Shown here: one piece after another, positions 17,359-25,956 of the stretch
Numbering within the stretch: position 1 is the first letter of the stretch
Layout of the letters: each line of letters begins with the position of its first letter
Assembly (NCBI RefSeq): GCF_013362815.1
Contig: NZ_JABFVK010000035.1
Span: forward strand, 31,011-95,010
Length of the DNA: 64,000 nucleotides
DNA from: Hamadaea sp.
GTDB taxonomy: Bacteria > Actinomycetota > Actinomycetes > Mycobacteriales > Micromonosporaceae
Reading direction: 5' to 3'
Notes under the pieces: model-generated
What the model was told of the DNA's origin: nothing
Database searches by the model: none
The model's input: only the letters and a program-made list of their open reading frames with translations
Made by a program: the position numbers and the translations under genes

Positions 17359-17805
17359 GTGGCCGCACAGGACGAATCCTGGCGCTTAGAAGCCGACGAC
17401 GAATGGCTGGCACGCCATCAGTCTCGGGCGATGGCCAACGTCCGGCGGCGCTTCAGTCGCATCCTGATCGCCGGCGATGCCGTCAGCAACGCCGAACTCG
17501 GCCCGTTCGGCGGGGCACCACGTAACCCGAGTCTGCGCACAGCGCCCGCGCGCTACGCGGTGATCCGGCACGTCGTCGCGGTGTACGCGTACACGTCGAT
17601 CCGTCTGATGCTCGAGTACTGCCAGCGCTGCGGGCGGCCCATGCAAGAGGCGCACCATGTGGCGACGGTGCGAGCCGACGGCGTACGCCTGTCGCTCGGC
17701 GCGGTTCGTGCGTGCCGAAGCTGTGACACCGAGTCGTGGCTGTTTCGCTCCCACATGCCGGCCGTCGCCAAGGCGCGACGTGCGGCGGCCAAGACCGTGC
17801 TCTGA
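17359..17805 (+). CDS. Hypothetical protein with zinc-ribbon-like cysteine pairs
   Basis: A 148-residue protein if started at GTG 17359 (VAAQDESWRLEADDEW); TTG 17317 in the same frame is a weaker alternative. The N-terminal half is charged and helical. The C-terminal half has two CxxC pairs, CQRCGRP and CRSCDTE, separated by about 30 residues with a HH between them, which could hold one zinc ion. No signal peptide or membrane segment is seen. No function can be assigned. It starts about 45 nt after the TetR gene in the same direction and may be in its transcript. Confidence 0.55.
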   Translation: MAAQDESWRLEADDEWLARHQSRAMANVRRRFSRILIAGDAVSNAELGPFGGAPRNPSLRTAPARYAVIRHVVAVYAYTSIRLMLEYCQRCGRPMQEAHHVATVRADGVRLSLGAVRACRSCDTESWLFRSHMPAVAKARRAAAKTVL

Positions 17806-17959
17806 CCGATACCGCTCCTAGGTAAGACCGTTCCGTGGATCATCGATCAGGAACAGCACTCCTGGCACACCCCAGATCACCCACATCGCGCCGTCGTGCC
17901 CGGGCCGTCCACGTCGACTTCGGGACCGTCCGCCGCGAGGCTCCGACGTGGGGGATGCT

Positions 17960-18805
17960 GTGGGCGTGGAGTACGTGTCCAGAGTGCCGCGACCGCCGCT
18001 GGACGGGCTGATCGACGACCTCTACTACCTGGAAGGCCCGCCGCCGTACGCTCGGCTGCTACTGCCGCCGATGCCCGGCGCACTTCTCATCGTCAACCTC
18101 GGGGAGCCGTTTCTCATCCGCGCCGGCGCCGAGATCGAGACGGCCGAGTACGCCGACGGCTGCGTGATCACCACGCCTACGCGTGCGTTCGAATTCGGCT
18201 ACCCACCCCGGACCCGATCCGTCGGTGCGCACGTCAAGCCGTGGGGGCTCGCGCCGTTCCTGCCGATGCCCGCGGTCGAGCTGTGCGACCGGCCCGTGAC
18301 GGTCGAGCAGGTATGGGGCCGGGCTGCAGTTGCCGAGCTACGAGATCGGCTGGCCGCCACGGACGGACCGCACGAGATGCTGACGCTGTTCGAGAACGAA
18401 CTGCTGCGGCGACTGTGCGAGACGGCCGGCCTGGGGTTGGTCCGCCACACGAGCAGCGTCATCGCGGCGACGAGCGGCGCGGTGGCGATCGGCGACCTGA
18501 CCGCGGCAGCTGGCGTCAGCAGTACTCATCTGGCCCAGCGGTTCAAGGAGCACATCGGCGTCACGCCGAAGCGACTCGCCCGGACTCAGCGCTTCGCCGC
18601 CACCATGCTGGCGCTCGACTTCACCGAATCGATCGACTGGGGCGGCGTCGCCGCCGGCGCGGGCTACTTCGATCAGGCCCACTTCGGCCACGAGTTCCGG
18701 GCGTTCACCGGGCTCACGCCGACCCGGTACGCCGAAGTCCGGCGACGGTTCCTGAGCGAACATCCCGGACACGCGTTGGACGGCTGGTCGTTGCCGGCAG
18801 ATTGA
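17960..18805 (+). CDS. AraC-family transcriptional regulator
   Basis: A 281-residue protein from GTG 17960, chosen for GGGGGA 5 nt upstream; GTG 17948 and 17966 are in-frame alternatives. The N-terminal half, beginning with PRPPLDGLIDDLYYLEGPPPY, resembles the sensor part of actinobacterial AraC regulators of the DUF6597 kind. The C-terminal half holds the two HTH units: AIGDLTAAAGVSSTHLAQRFKEHIGVTPKRLARTQRF and DWGGVAAGAGYFDQAHFGHEFRAFTGLTPTRYAE. A RibD-like reductase gene follows 64 nt later on the same strand and is its likely target. The effector is unknown. Confidence 0.87.
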   Translation: MGVEYVSRVPRPPLDGLIDDLYYLEGPPPYARLLLPPMPGALLIVNLGEPFLIRAGAEIETAEYADGCVITTPTRAFEFGYPPRTRSVGAHVKPWGLAPFLPMPAVELCDRPVTVEQVWGRAAVAELRDRLAATDGPHEMLTLFENELLRRLCETAGLGLVRHTSSVIAATSGAVAIGDLTAAAGVSSTHLAQRFKEHIGVTPKRLARTQRFAATMLALDFTESIDWGGVAAGAGYFDQAHFGHEFRAFTGLTPTRYAEVRRRFLSEHPGHALDGWSLPAD

Positions 18806-18869
18806 TTTTCTACAAGAACGCCAGCTCACGGCACGCTAGCTTGGGGACAACCCGAGTAAGGAGAGTTCC

Positions 18870-19451
18870 GTGGGCAAGGTGGTCATGTACAGCTCGGTGT
18901 CGGTCGACGGGTTCATCGCGGACGACAACGATCAGCCCGGACCGCTGTTCGACTGGCTGTCCAGCGGCGACGTCCCGCTGGACGAGAGCGGCGTACTCAA
19001 AGTGTCGCAGACGTCCTACGACTACACCCGGGCGTACTGGGACCAGATCGGGGTGACGGTCGCCGGTCGCCGCGTCTTCGACCTGACGGACGGCTGGGAT
19101 GGCAAGCCTCCAAGCGGGATCGACAACGTGGTCGTCGTGACGCACCGGCCGGCCCCCGAGGGCTGGGATCCCGAAGCGCCGTTCCACTTCGTCGACGGTG
19201 TCGAGGCAGCGATGGCCAAGGCGCAGAAGCTTGCGGGTGACCGCGTAGTCGAAGTCGCCGCTGGGGACGTCGGTGGCCAGATGCTCGCCGCCGGTCTGAT
19301 CGACGAGGTACGCATGGACGTCGCGCCCGTCGTGTTCGGGTCCGGCAAGCGCTACTTCGGGTCGGTCGACGCTCAGCACCTGCTGGCGGATCCGGATGTC
19401 GTGATTCAGGGCAACCGGGTGCTTCACCTGCGTTTTCCGGTTCGCCGCTGA
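18870..19451 (+). CDS. Dihydrofolate reductase family protein (RibD C-terminal domain)
   Basis: A 193-residue protein with GTG start 18870 and AAGGAGAG upstream. It is a stand-alone RibD C-terminal/DHFR-like fold: KVVMYSSVSVDGFIADDNDQPG at the start, VAGRRVFDLTDGWDGKPP (the NADPH phosphate loop region), VTHRPAP, and the C-terminal APVVFGSGKRYFG. Such proteins are NAD(P)H reductases of unknown substrate and are usually not true dihydrofolate reductases. An AraC regulator precedes it. A hairpin lies just after its stop. Confidence 0.85.
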   Translation: MGKVVMYSSVSVDGFIADDNDQPGPLFDWLSSGDVPLDESGVLKVSQTSYDYTRAYWDQIGVTVAGRRVFDLTDGWDGKPPSGIDNVVVVTHRPAPEGWDPEAPFHFVDGVEAAMAKAQKLAGDRVVEVAAGDVGGQMLAAGLIDEVRMDVAPVVFGSGKRYFGSVDAQHLLADPDVVIQGNRVLHLRFPVRR

Positions 19452-19469
19452 AAGCGGGCGCTTACCCGG

Positions 19470-19493
19470 AGATGGCCAGTCGACCGGCCATCT
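19470..19493. terminator. Candidate bidirectional terminator hairpin
   Basis: AGATGGCC and GGCCATCT form a perfect 8-bp stem with an 8-nt loop, 18 nt after the reductase stop. It lies between that gene and the convergent VOC gene that ends at 19543. No T-tract follows on either side, as is usual in high-GC actinomycetes. Confidence 0.55.
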
Positions 19494-19542
19494 GCCGTGA
19501 ATGCCGGGGCTGCGATGATCAAGTGAATCGGGCTTGCGGCGA

Positions 19543-20349
19543 TCAGCGCAGTGCGGCGATCAGCTCCGGCAGTGGCTCGATGACGAGGAACGTGCCGCCG
19601 GTCGGGTCGGCGATGTACGCGGCCGTGCCGATGTCGGCGTCCACCGGTCCGGCCAGCACCCGCCCGCCCAGCTCGGACGTACGCTTCACGACCTCGACGC
19701 AGTCGCCGACCTGGAGGATCGTGCGCCAGTGGGGTGGCGTACCCGGCGGGTAGTGGCCGCCGTTCATCATGCTGATGCCGCCGACGACCCGGTTCGCCGA
19801 GATCCACTCGTAGTATTCGTGGGCCTCGGTGGCGGTTCCGATCCGCTTGGTCCAGCCGAACACCGTGCCGTAGAACGCGGACGTCGCATCCATGTCACGA
19901 GTGACCACCTCACTCCAGGTCACCGCGCCGGGTTCGTCGACGACCTCGGCTCCGGCGAACGCAGCCCCGGGGATCGTTCCGTGTTGCCAGACGCCGACGA
20001 CTGCGCCAAGCGGGTCGGTGAAGACGGCAGACCGGCCTCGTGGACCCCATTCGGTCGTCGGCCCGAGGGCGCTGCCGCCGGCGTCGAGTATCTGCTGAGC
20101 GGTGGCGTCGATGTCGTCGGTGGAGATGTGCGTCAACCAACCCGGCCGCTGGTCCGGCGTACCGGAGTCGGCCGGGATCTCGGCGAGACCCGCCACGGCG
20201 AGATCGCGAAGCAGGAAGACGGTGGCGCCGTTCTTGGCCGCTGCCGTCCAGCCGAAGAGGCCCGCGTAGAACTCCGCGGTGGCGGCGGCGTTCGGGCTGT
20301 AGTGCACTGCCCAACACGGTGTTGCCGGGGCATAGCCTCGTACTCGCAC
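19543..20349 (-). CDS. VOC-family protein with two glyoxalase/bleomycin-resistance-like domains
   Basis: A 268-residue protein from GTG 20349, with GAGAGGAA about 6 nt upstream. Two tandem VOC units are visible: residues about 8-120 (HYSPNAAATAEFYAGLFGWTAAA ... AVFTDPLGAVVGVWQHG) and about 135-262 (SEVVTRDMDATSAFYGTVFGWTKRI ... AAYIADPTGGTFLVIEPLPE). This arrangement is common in actinomycetes. Most members have no known substrate; metal-dependent enzymes and drug-binding proteins occur in the superfamily. It has no obvious partner: the upstream neighbour is divergent and the downstream one convergent. Confidence 0.85.
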   Translation of the reverse strand: MRVRGYAPATPCWAVHYSPNAAATAEFYAGLFGWTAAAKNGATVFLLRDLAVAGLAEIPADSGTPDQRPGWLTHISTDDIDATAQQILDAGGSALGPTTEWGPRGRSAVFTDPLGAVVGVWQHGTIPGAAFAGAEVVDEPGAVTWSEVVTRDMDATSAFYGTVFGWTKRIGTATEAHEYYEWISANRVVGGISMMNGGHYPPGTPPHWRTILQVGDCVEVVKRTSELGGRVLAGPVDADIGTAAYIADPTGGTFLVIEPLPELIAALR

Positions 20350-20557
20350 CTGGTGTTCCTCTCTCAGCTCGACGCGCCTAGGACAGTCACCATAGGACAG
20401 CCGAGCGTCGCGTTGATCAACCGTAGAGTCAAACGCCCGCGCGATGCGGCCGAGGTGATGTGGACTCCCGATCGAGCTGGACGGTGCGTTCCATGTCCAC
20501 ACTGGATGGTGTATGGCCGGGCTGGCGTCCGCCGGGCGGGGCCGCTACGGTGCCCGC

Positions 20558-21058
20558 GTGGGTATCTACCTGGTCGACATCGGCCCCGACAGCTGGGCCA
20601 AGGACGAGATCACCTTCGGCATCCGCTCGCTGCTCGATCGTGCCCTCGGCGAGCGGGGACTCGAACCTTATCCCGGGCCGGACCATGAGTCGGCGCCGGC
20701 GGAGAGCTTCGAGGAGAAGATCGCGCCGGATCTGGACGGTTTCACGGAGTTGTGCGCCGAACACGGAGCTGACGAGGTGCTCGACGCGGCGTTGTTCGTC
20801 CCGGTGCTGTTCGACGGCGTGATCACCCTGCCAGTCGGCAACGCGTACGACGAGGAGAGCACTCGGGTTCTGAGTTCACAACGGCTGCGAGACCTGGTCG
20901 CGCCGATGGCGTACCAGATCGGCTTGCCTGTGGAACTGGCGCGCGGCCCGCTCGCGCTCAGCACGAGTATCGAGGACCCGGTCGCCTTCTACGTCGCGGT
21001 TTATCGGCAGGCCGCCGAGTTCTCGCTGCGCCACGGCTGTCCGATGGGCTACATCTAG
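20558..21058 (+). CDS. Hypothetical protein
   Basis: A 166-residue acidic protein from GTG 20558 (VGIYLVDIGPDSWAKDEITFGIRSLLDRAL); the frame is open to 20513, but the extra residues look like upstream sequence. Conserved-looking stretches are FVPVLFDGVITLPVGNAYDEESTRVLSSQRL and the C-terminal SLRHGCPMGYI. There is no signal peptide, membrane segment or cofactor motif. I do not recognise the family. It is followed by another hypothetical gene in the same direction, 72 nt away. Confidence 0.6.
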   Translation: MGIYLVDIGPDSWAKDEITFGIRSLLDRALGERGLEPYPGPDHESAPAESFEEKIAPDLDGFTELCAEHGADEVLDAALFVPVLFDGVITLPVGNAYDEESTRVLSSQRLRDLVAPMAYQIGLPVELARGPLALSTSIEDPVAFYVAVYRQAAEFSLRHGCPMGYI

Positions 21059-21130
21059 ATCTCTTCGCGCCGGCGACGACGGGCGGTGATGCCAGCCGGT
21101 ACGCTCGCCGCTCAAGAAGGGGCGAAGACC

Positions 21131-21490
21131 ATGACGGACACGATGACCTTGTGGCGGCCGACCGGTCCGCAGGAGCTGGAGCTTGTACGCGCCTCCGGCT
21201 GGACGGCATGGCCGCCTAGGCTGCCCGACCAGCCCATTTTCTATCCGGTCCTCAACGAGCAGTATGCGATCATGATCGCCCGGGACTGGAACGTGCCCGC
21301 CTCGGGCGTCGGCTACGTCACGCGCTTCGAGGTGGAACGGGAGTTCGCCGCGCGCTACCCGGTCCGGCAGGCCGGCGGCCGCGACATTCTCGAGCTGTGG
21401 GTGCCTGCCGAGGAACTCGACGAGTTCAATCGGCATATCGTGGGGCCGATCGAGGTCGTCTACGAGTTTCGGCCGGACGGTGAGGAATAG
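21131..21490 (+). CDS. Conserved actinobacterial hypothetical protein
   Basis: A 119-residue protein from ATG 21131, with AAGGGG about 8 nt upstream; the longer frame from 21086 is less likely. The pattern WRPTGPQELELVRASGWTAWPPRLPDQPIFYPVLNEQYA, then VGYVTRFEVEREFAARYPV and LWVPAEELDEFNRHIVGPIEVV, recurs in many actinomycete genomes. No function is known to me. It converges with the next gene, with 12 nt between stops. Confidence 0.7.
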   Translation: MTDTMTLWRPTGPQELELVRASGWTAWPPRLPDQPIFYPVLNEQYAIMIARDWNVPASGVGYVTRFEVEREFAARYPVRQAGGRDILELWVPAEELDEFNRHIVGPIEVVYEFRPDGEE

Positions 21491-21502
21491 CGTTCCGGAT
21501 CT

Positions 21503-22468
21503 CTACTGCATTGCGGTGGCGACGGGGTGATCGAACGAGGCGGGGCAGCGGAAGACGTATAGGGCGTAGCCTCGGCCGATCACGACGTCGGTCGGTCCGG
21601 GTGAGGCTTGGCTGGTCTCCTCGACCGGCCGCCAGCTGCTGGTGTCTCCGCCCTGCCATTCACCGGAGTCCGCTGTGAACAGCAGCGTCATGGTGGTGCC
21701 GCAATCGGCGCAGTTCATCGGGTACGGGTCGGTGAGCGACCAGTTGGCGTACCCGCCGACCTTCCAGCCTGGGGCCAGCGAGAGGTCGTACTGGTAACCA
21801 GACCCGTCGTGCTTCTGCTCCCAGGCTCTGATGCGGGACTTGAGGTCGTCGGGCAGGAGGCCGGCGTACGGGAACTCGCGGATCTGCTCGGGATGCACCA
21901 CGCACGGCGTCGGGAAGTAGTCGTCGTTCACTACTGGCGGCTCGGGCGCTGCATCGAGCAGTCGGCCGATTTCATCGCTGCGCCGCCAGTACACCCGCAC
22001 GCTCGGGTTGTAGCCGAGCTCTGGATGGTCGAGCGGGCACCACAACACTTGCAGCACGTCGGCGTCGTCGGGGCCGGCGAAGTCGGGAGTGTCTCGCCGG
22101 TAGAGCTGTGCCACCGGAATCAGCGGGATGGGTTGCTCGACGAGGCTTTCGGGTTCGGAGTAGTCGTAGTCCGGCACCTGCGCTTTGTCGTCCTCGGTCA
22201 GGTCGTCGAAGTCGCCGGACGCGTAGACGGCCCGCATGTGGCGCACCGTCTGCGGGGTCAGCAGCCGGTTGACGTAGTGGTCGCCGCCGTCTTCGCATAC
22301 CGGCCACGGCTCGTCGGCCGGCCAGAGCAGGGGTCCGGCGATCGAGCTGTCGCCGACCGCCGGTGCGCCGGGCCGTGGATGCAGCCGGGTCGCCGTCGTC
22401 GCGTACGCCGTGAGCTCCGGAAACGCGTCGGCGATGTCGAGCGGTCGGGGTGGAGTCGTCCGAGTCAT
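21503..22468 (-). CDS. Hypothetical protein resembling DUF1963/YwqG proteins
   Basis: A 321-residue protein from ATG 22468 (MTRTTPPRPLDIADAFPEL), 11 nt after the stop of the signal peptidase gene and probably cotranscribed. The frame is open much further upstream only because it reads through that gene. Visible strings are GDSSIAGPLLWPADEPWPVCEDGG, LQVLWCPLDHPELGYNPSVRVYWR and GGYANWSLTDPYPMNCADCGTTMTLLF. The last resembles YwqG-like proteins, where a CxxC pair and GG(Y/H) motif occur. The family assignment is tentative and its function is unknown. Confidence 0.65.
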   Translation of the reverse strand: MTRTTPPRPLDIADAFPELTAYATTATRLHPRPGAPAVGDSSIAGPLLWPADEPWPVCEDGGDHYVNRLLTPQTVRHMRAVYASGDFDDLTEDDKAQVPDYDYSEPESLVEQPIPLIPVAQLYRRDTPDFAGPDDADVLQVLWCPLDHPELGYNPSVRVYWRRSDEIGRLLDAAPEPPVVNDDYFPTPCVVHPEQIREFPYAGLLPDDLKSRIRAWEQKHDGSGYQYDLSLAPGWKVGGYANWSLTDPYPMNCADCGTTMTLLFTADSGEWQGGDTSSWRPVEETSQASPGPTDVVIGRGYALYVFRCPASFDHPVATAMQ

Positions 22469-22479
22469 GCCACAGAATG

Positions 22480-23130
22480 TCAGGATCCGGGGACGGAGTC
22501 GAACGTCGCCGGCACCGAGAGCCAGGTGGCCCGGCCGAACGGCCAGAAGAGCACGAAGGCGCGTCCGACCACCGCGTCGATCGGAATGGTCGCCTGCTGC
22601 AGGTCGTTGTGCGAGCGCCAGTTCTGCAGGGAGTCGGCGGACTCGTAGCGGTTGTCGCCCATCACCCACAGCCGACCGGCCGGGACGACGATGTCGAAGG
22701 TCTCCGGCGCCGCCTGCTGACCGGTGTGGTCGGTGTTGGGCCGGATGTAGGGCTCGTCGAGCGAGCGCCCGTTGACCTGAATCCGGCCCTGCTGGTCGCA
22801 GCAGACGACATGATCCCCGGGTACGCCGATCACCCGCTTGATGAAGTCTTCCTCGCTCGGATTCGTCCGCCAGGACATCGGCGAGACGAAGACGATGATC
22901 TCCCCGCCCCGGGGGTCCCGGAAGTCGTAGACCAGTTTGTTGACGAGCACCCGATCGTCGATGTCGAGCGTGTGCTCCATCGACGGTGAGGGGATGTAGA
23001 ACGTCTGCACGACGAACGTCCGCACCAGCAATGCGACCACGAGGGCCACCACCAGGAGTACGGGGAGTTCCTTCCAGAAGGATCGGCTGGACTTGCGTAC
23101 GCGGTCGGTGGTGGTCTGCTCGTCGATCAC
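22480..23130 (-). CDS. lepB: Type I signal peptidase
   Basis: A 216-residue membrane protease that removes signal peptides from exported proteins. Started at GTG 23130, it has a short cytoplasmic tail, one transmembrane helix (residues about 22-42) and an extracytoplasmic catalytic domain. The nucleophile is S50 in PSPSMEHTL and the general base K98 in DFIKRVIGVPGD. The box LWVMGDNRYESADS and the final WPFGRATWL are also typical. The open frame extends to 23538, but that part lacks membrane character and overlaps the divergent HEAT-repeat gene. Actinomycetes often carry several such enzymes; this one is not next to rplS or rnhB, so it is probably an accessory copy. Confidence 0.87.
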   Translation of the reverse strand: MIDEQTTTDRVRKSSRSFWKELPVLLVVALVVALLVRTFVVQTFYIPSPSMEHTLDIDDRVLVNKLVYDFRDPRGGEIIVFVSPMSWRTNPSEEDFIKRVIGVPGDHVVCCDQQGRIQVNGRSLDEPYIRPNTDHTGQQAAPETFDIVVPAGRLWVMGDNRYESADSLQNWRSHNDLQQATIPIDAVVGRAFVLFWPFGRATWLSVPATFDSVPGS

Positions 23131-23216
23131 GATCGAAGCGTATGCGACCGAAGGCTTCCGCGTGGTCCGGATGATCTCCGGGAAGTGTCGGCCCGGTGCG
23201 GCATGATCCTCGTGTG

Positions 23217-25256
23217 ATGGACACTGCCGAGTTGCTCGCCGGAGTCGACGAGATCCGCTGGAGCCGGATGCGGCACGCATACGGCCCGGCTGTCGAGGTT
23301 CCCGGGCTGCTCCGGGGCCTGGCCGATGCCGACCCGGCGAACCGCGAGGCGGCGCTGGACGCGATGTACGGCGGGATCCACCACCAGGGTGACGTCTACT
23401 CCTGCACGATCGCGGCGATCCCGTTCCTGCTGCGGATCGCCGCCGACACCGGTCGGCCCGGCCGGGCGGAGGTGGTCGAACTCCTCGGGAGCATCGGGGG
23501 AGCAGACGATCCTCAGCCGCGCACCGGCCGGTACGCACAGGCGCGGGCGGCTGTCGCGGCGGCGTACTCGTTGTGGTCGACTTTGATCGACGACGCGGAT
23601 CCGCAGGTGCGCGCGGCCGTCACCACCGTCCTGCCGCTTGTGACCGAGCGGGCGGCCGAATCGGTGGAGTTGCTGCGGGCGCGGTTCGCGGTGGAGGAGT
23701 CCCAGCCGGTACGTATGGCGATCGTCGCGGGTGCGGCCGAGTTCGCCCGGCGAGGAGTCGCGACATCGGAGCTCGCCGGATGGCTCGATCACCTGCTCAA
23801 CCATGATCACGACAGGCAGGTGAGGCTGGCGGCGCTCGTCGGGACGGTATCGCTTCCCACGCAGCCCGGCCGCCCGGAAGTGGCTGTCGGAACGGCGTTG
23901 GAGCTGCTCGACGCCGTCTACACCGGCGGAACGGCGACCGCCGAACCGGCCGGGTTCAGCACCCGTACGCTCGTCGGTTCCCTCCGCGAGCTGCGTGAGT
24001 CCGCGGCGGCCGGCCGCCGAGCGCCCGAGGCAGAGCAGCTCGTACGCGACGTCAGTGACGGGTTCGCCGACCGGGTGGCCGACCGCGTCGAGCTGCTGTC
24101 CACATTGCTGGCTTCGCCGGACTGGGAGCGACGGATCGACGCGGTGTATCCGGCGAGCAATCTGATGACCGGCTGGCGTGGGTCGTTCGAGCGGATGGTC
24201 GCGCTGATCGGTGACTTGTTGGCGGACGAGAGTCGGGGCGTTGCCCGCCGGGCCGTGTACGCCCTTGGGGATCTGGGTGAGCTGGCCCGACCGGCGGCCG
24301 ACGCGTTGTTCGCGGGTCTTTCCCGGTCGCCGCGTTCGCTGGACGGCTCGGAGCCCACGGATCGGCTGCCGTGGGTCGTGGACTGGCCGAGTGACCGGCC
24401 GAGCGTCGGGCCGGCGTTGCGGTCGCTGGTGGAACTCCGGGATCCGAGGGCCTTGCCGATGCTGGAATGGGCGCTCGAACGGGCCGAGATTCCGGGGGAT
24501 GCCGGGTACCTGGTCGGCCGATACGGCGAATCGGCGGCCCAGCTGCTGCCGCTCCTTCGGCGACGCCTGCCCGAGCAGGACGACCGTCGCCGCGACAGCC
24601 TCGTCTACGGGATCGGCGCCCTCGGCCCGGTCGCCGCGGACGCCGTACCCGACCTTCTTGAGCTGCCGATGAACGGGGCGGCGATCTGGGCTCTCACGAG
24701 CATCGGGCCGGCTGCGGCTGCTGCGATGCCGAGACTTCGCGAGCAGGCCGCAGCCGCAGACCGGTCGACCGCCGTCGCGGCCGCCGACGCGCTGCACGCC
24801 ATCGGAGGCGACACTTCCGGGGCGTTGGCGGTCTACGATCGCTTCCTCAACGGCGATCTCTACGATCAGCGCGCTGCCGCTGATGGCCTGGGGCGGCTGG
24901 GCCCGGCGGCGGAGGCGTACGCCCCGAAGCTCCGGAAGCTCTTGCGGCGCAAGGATTCCTATGGCTGGCTACGGCTGGGCGCGGCGAGGGCACTATGGCG
25001 GGTCAGCGGAGAAAGCGCCGCCACGCTGCCCGTGCTCGCCGAGGTCTGGCAGACCAACGCCCACACGCGTACGACGATCGTCCAGGTCTGGTCCGAGATA
25101 GGCCCGGTTGCCGCCGACGCCCGGCCGTTGATCCACGCCGAGCTTGCCCGGGTACGCCGACACAACGTCAGCGAGGGCGCCTACAGCTCGGGCCAGGTCC
25201 CCGAGGACGAAGCCCTGCTCGCCGCGTGCCACAGCGCACTGGCAGCGATTACATAG
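23217..25256 (+). CDS. HEAT-repeat protein
   Basis: A 679-residue soluble protein from ATG 23217; an in-frame ATG at 23196 is also possible and neither has a clear ribosome-binding site. It consists of helical repeats, for example DDADPQVRAAVTTVLPLV, ESRGVARRAVYALGDLGELARPAADALF, GIGALGPVAADAVPDLLEL, AIWALTSIGPAAAAAMPRL and AAADGLGRLGPAAEAYAPKL. HEAT solenoids bind proteins or act as lyase-like scaffolds; no catalytic motif was seen. The N-terminus (MYGGIHHQGDVYSCTIAAIPFLLRIA) is shared with a group of actinobacterial HEAT proteins of unknown role. It diverges from the signal peptidase gene and ends one base before a convergent gene. Confidence 0.8.
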   Translation: MDTAELLAGVDEIRWSRMRHAYGPAVEVPGLLRGLADADPANREAALDAMYGGIHHQGDVYSCTIAAIPFLLRIAADTGRPGRAEVVELLGSIGGADDPQPRTGRYAQARAAVAAAYSLWSTLIDDADPQVRAAVTTVLPLVTERAAESVELLRARFAVEESQPVRMAIVAGAAEFARRGVATSELAGWLDHLLNHDHDRQVRLAALVGTVSLPTQPGRPEVAVGTALELLDAVYTGGTATAEPAGFSTRTLVGSLRELRESAAAGRRAPEAEQLVRDVSDGFADRVADRVELLSTLLASPDWERRIDAVYPASNLMTGWRGSFERMVALIGDLLADESRGVARRAVYALGDLGELARPAADALFAGLSRSPRSLDGSEPTDRLPWVVDWPSDRPSVGPALRSLVELRDPRALPMLEWALERAEIPGDAGYLVGRYGESAAQLLPLLRRRLPEQDDRRRDSLVYGIGALGPVAADAVPDLLELPMNGAAIWALTSIGPAAAAAMPRLREQAAAADRSTAVAAADALHAIGGDTSGALAVYDRFLNGDLYDQRAAADGLGRLGPAAEAYAPKLRKLLRRKDSYGWLRLGAARALWRVSGESAATLPVLAEVWQTNAHTRTTIVQVWSEIGPVAADARPLIHAELARVRRHNVSEGAYSSGQVPEDEALLAACHSALAAIT

Positions 25257-25257
25257 C

Positions 25258-25587
25258 TCAGGCCGGCGCACCGATGATTCGGTCCACGATGGTGAATCCG
25301 GCTCGGCGGGCGGACTGTTCGGCGAGCTCAGCCAGCTCGGCGACCTCGGAATCGCCGGGTGTGTCGGCGTACGCCGAGTCCAGCGTGATCGCCCATCGGG
25401 TGTCCTCAAACCGCCACAGCCGCAGCATCGCAGTGGAGCCGTCGAGCGCGCGATAGCCGAACTCCCAGTCTTCGACGTCGGTCAGCCGGCCCCGGCGGCG
25501 CAGGCCGAGATCGGCCCGCAGACGTTCCAACGTGGACTGATCCAGCCCGCCACTCAGCCTGATGGTGAGCCGGCGTACCTCAGGCAT
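25258..25587 (-). CDS. Hypothetical protein, 109 residues
   Basis: A small soluble protein starting at ATG 25587 (MPEVRRLTIRLSGGLDQSTLERLRADLGLRR). The first 25 residues could form a beta-alpha unit, followed by DVEDWEFGYRALDGSTAMLRLWRF and a helical, acidic C-terminus (SEVAELAELAEQSARRAGF). No known motif is recognised. Its ATG overlaps the stop of the 60-residue gene upstream by 8 nt (ATGCCTGA), so the two are coupled and probably act together. Confidence 0.6.
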   Translation of the reverse strand: MPEVRRLTIRLSGGLDQSTLERLRADLGLRRRGRLTDVEDWEFGYRALDGSTAMLRLWRFEDTRWAITLDSAYADTPGDSEVAELAELAEQSARRAGFTIVDRIIGAPA

Positions 25588-25762
25588 CGGTGTCGCTGTC
25601 CGGAACGGCGAACGGCTCGGCGTCGCCGAACAGCCGCTGACGGCGCTCGGCCTCCGCACGGCGAAGCGCCTCGCGGGCCCGCTCGGCCTCTTCACGCGTG
25701 AAGGTCAGCCGCTCCCGCAGGGCCTCGTAGTCCTCGTCAGTGGGTGTGCGCTCGTCACTCAC
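25580..25762 (-). CDS. Small charged coiled-coil protein, 60 residues
   Basis: The protein is almost entirely a charged helix, with EDYEALRERLTFTREEAERAREALRRAEAERRQR at its core and an acidic tail. ATG 25762 is preceded by GGAGGCAGC at good spacing, which supports a real gene. It is coupled by an 8-nt overlap to the 109-residue hypothetical gene. The two may form a complex, the helix acting as an adaptor (inference from gene order only). Confidence 0.55.
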   Translation of the reverse strand: MSDERTPTDEDYEALRERLTFTREEAERAREALRRAEAERRQRLFGDAEPFAVPDSDTDA

Positions 25763-25865
25763 GCTGCCTCCGATCTGTCGTCTGACCCCGTGGAGCAGAT
25801 CGAACGGATGGCGGTCAGTCTAGTCAACTAAATACGCCAGTGTCTCGATGAGACCGGGCACGTTT

Positions 25866-25919
25866 GCGTATGGCATACGCCAGACGTACGTCGTACACTA
25901 TAATGCGTATGTAGTACGT
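25866..25919 (+). promoter_or_regulatory. Promoter and dyad sites upstream of the PqqD-like gene
   Basis: A perfect -10 TATAAT lies at 25899-25904, with no good -35, which suggests activator dependence or an extended element. Dyads flank it: GCGTATGGCATACGC (25866-25880), GACGTACGTC (25883-25892), and GCGTATGTAGTACGT (25905-25919) just after the -10. The first and third share the same half-site GCGTATG and are 39 bp apart. The third covers the expected transcription start, so binding there should repress. The TetR regulator encoded at 26408 is the obvious candidate. Confidence 0.55.
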
Positions 25920-25956
25920 GGAACGTGGTCCGATTCTCTAGACGGTGGTGTGTCCT

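Noticed and set aside
17896..19056. 386-codon plus-strand frame overlapping the AraC and reductase genes
   Set aside because: Its translation is Arg- and Pro-rich low-complexity sequence, while the AraC frame has clear HTH motifs.
18870..19451. A true dihydrofolate reductase (trimethoprim target)
   Set aside because: It has the RibD C-terminal pattern rather than the folate-binding motifs of FolA.
23131..23538. N-terminal extension of the signal peptidase
   Set aside because: The added sequence is Arg/Pro-rich, overlaps the divergent HEAT-repeat gene, and would put a long tail before the membrane anchor, unlike the family.
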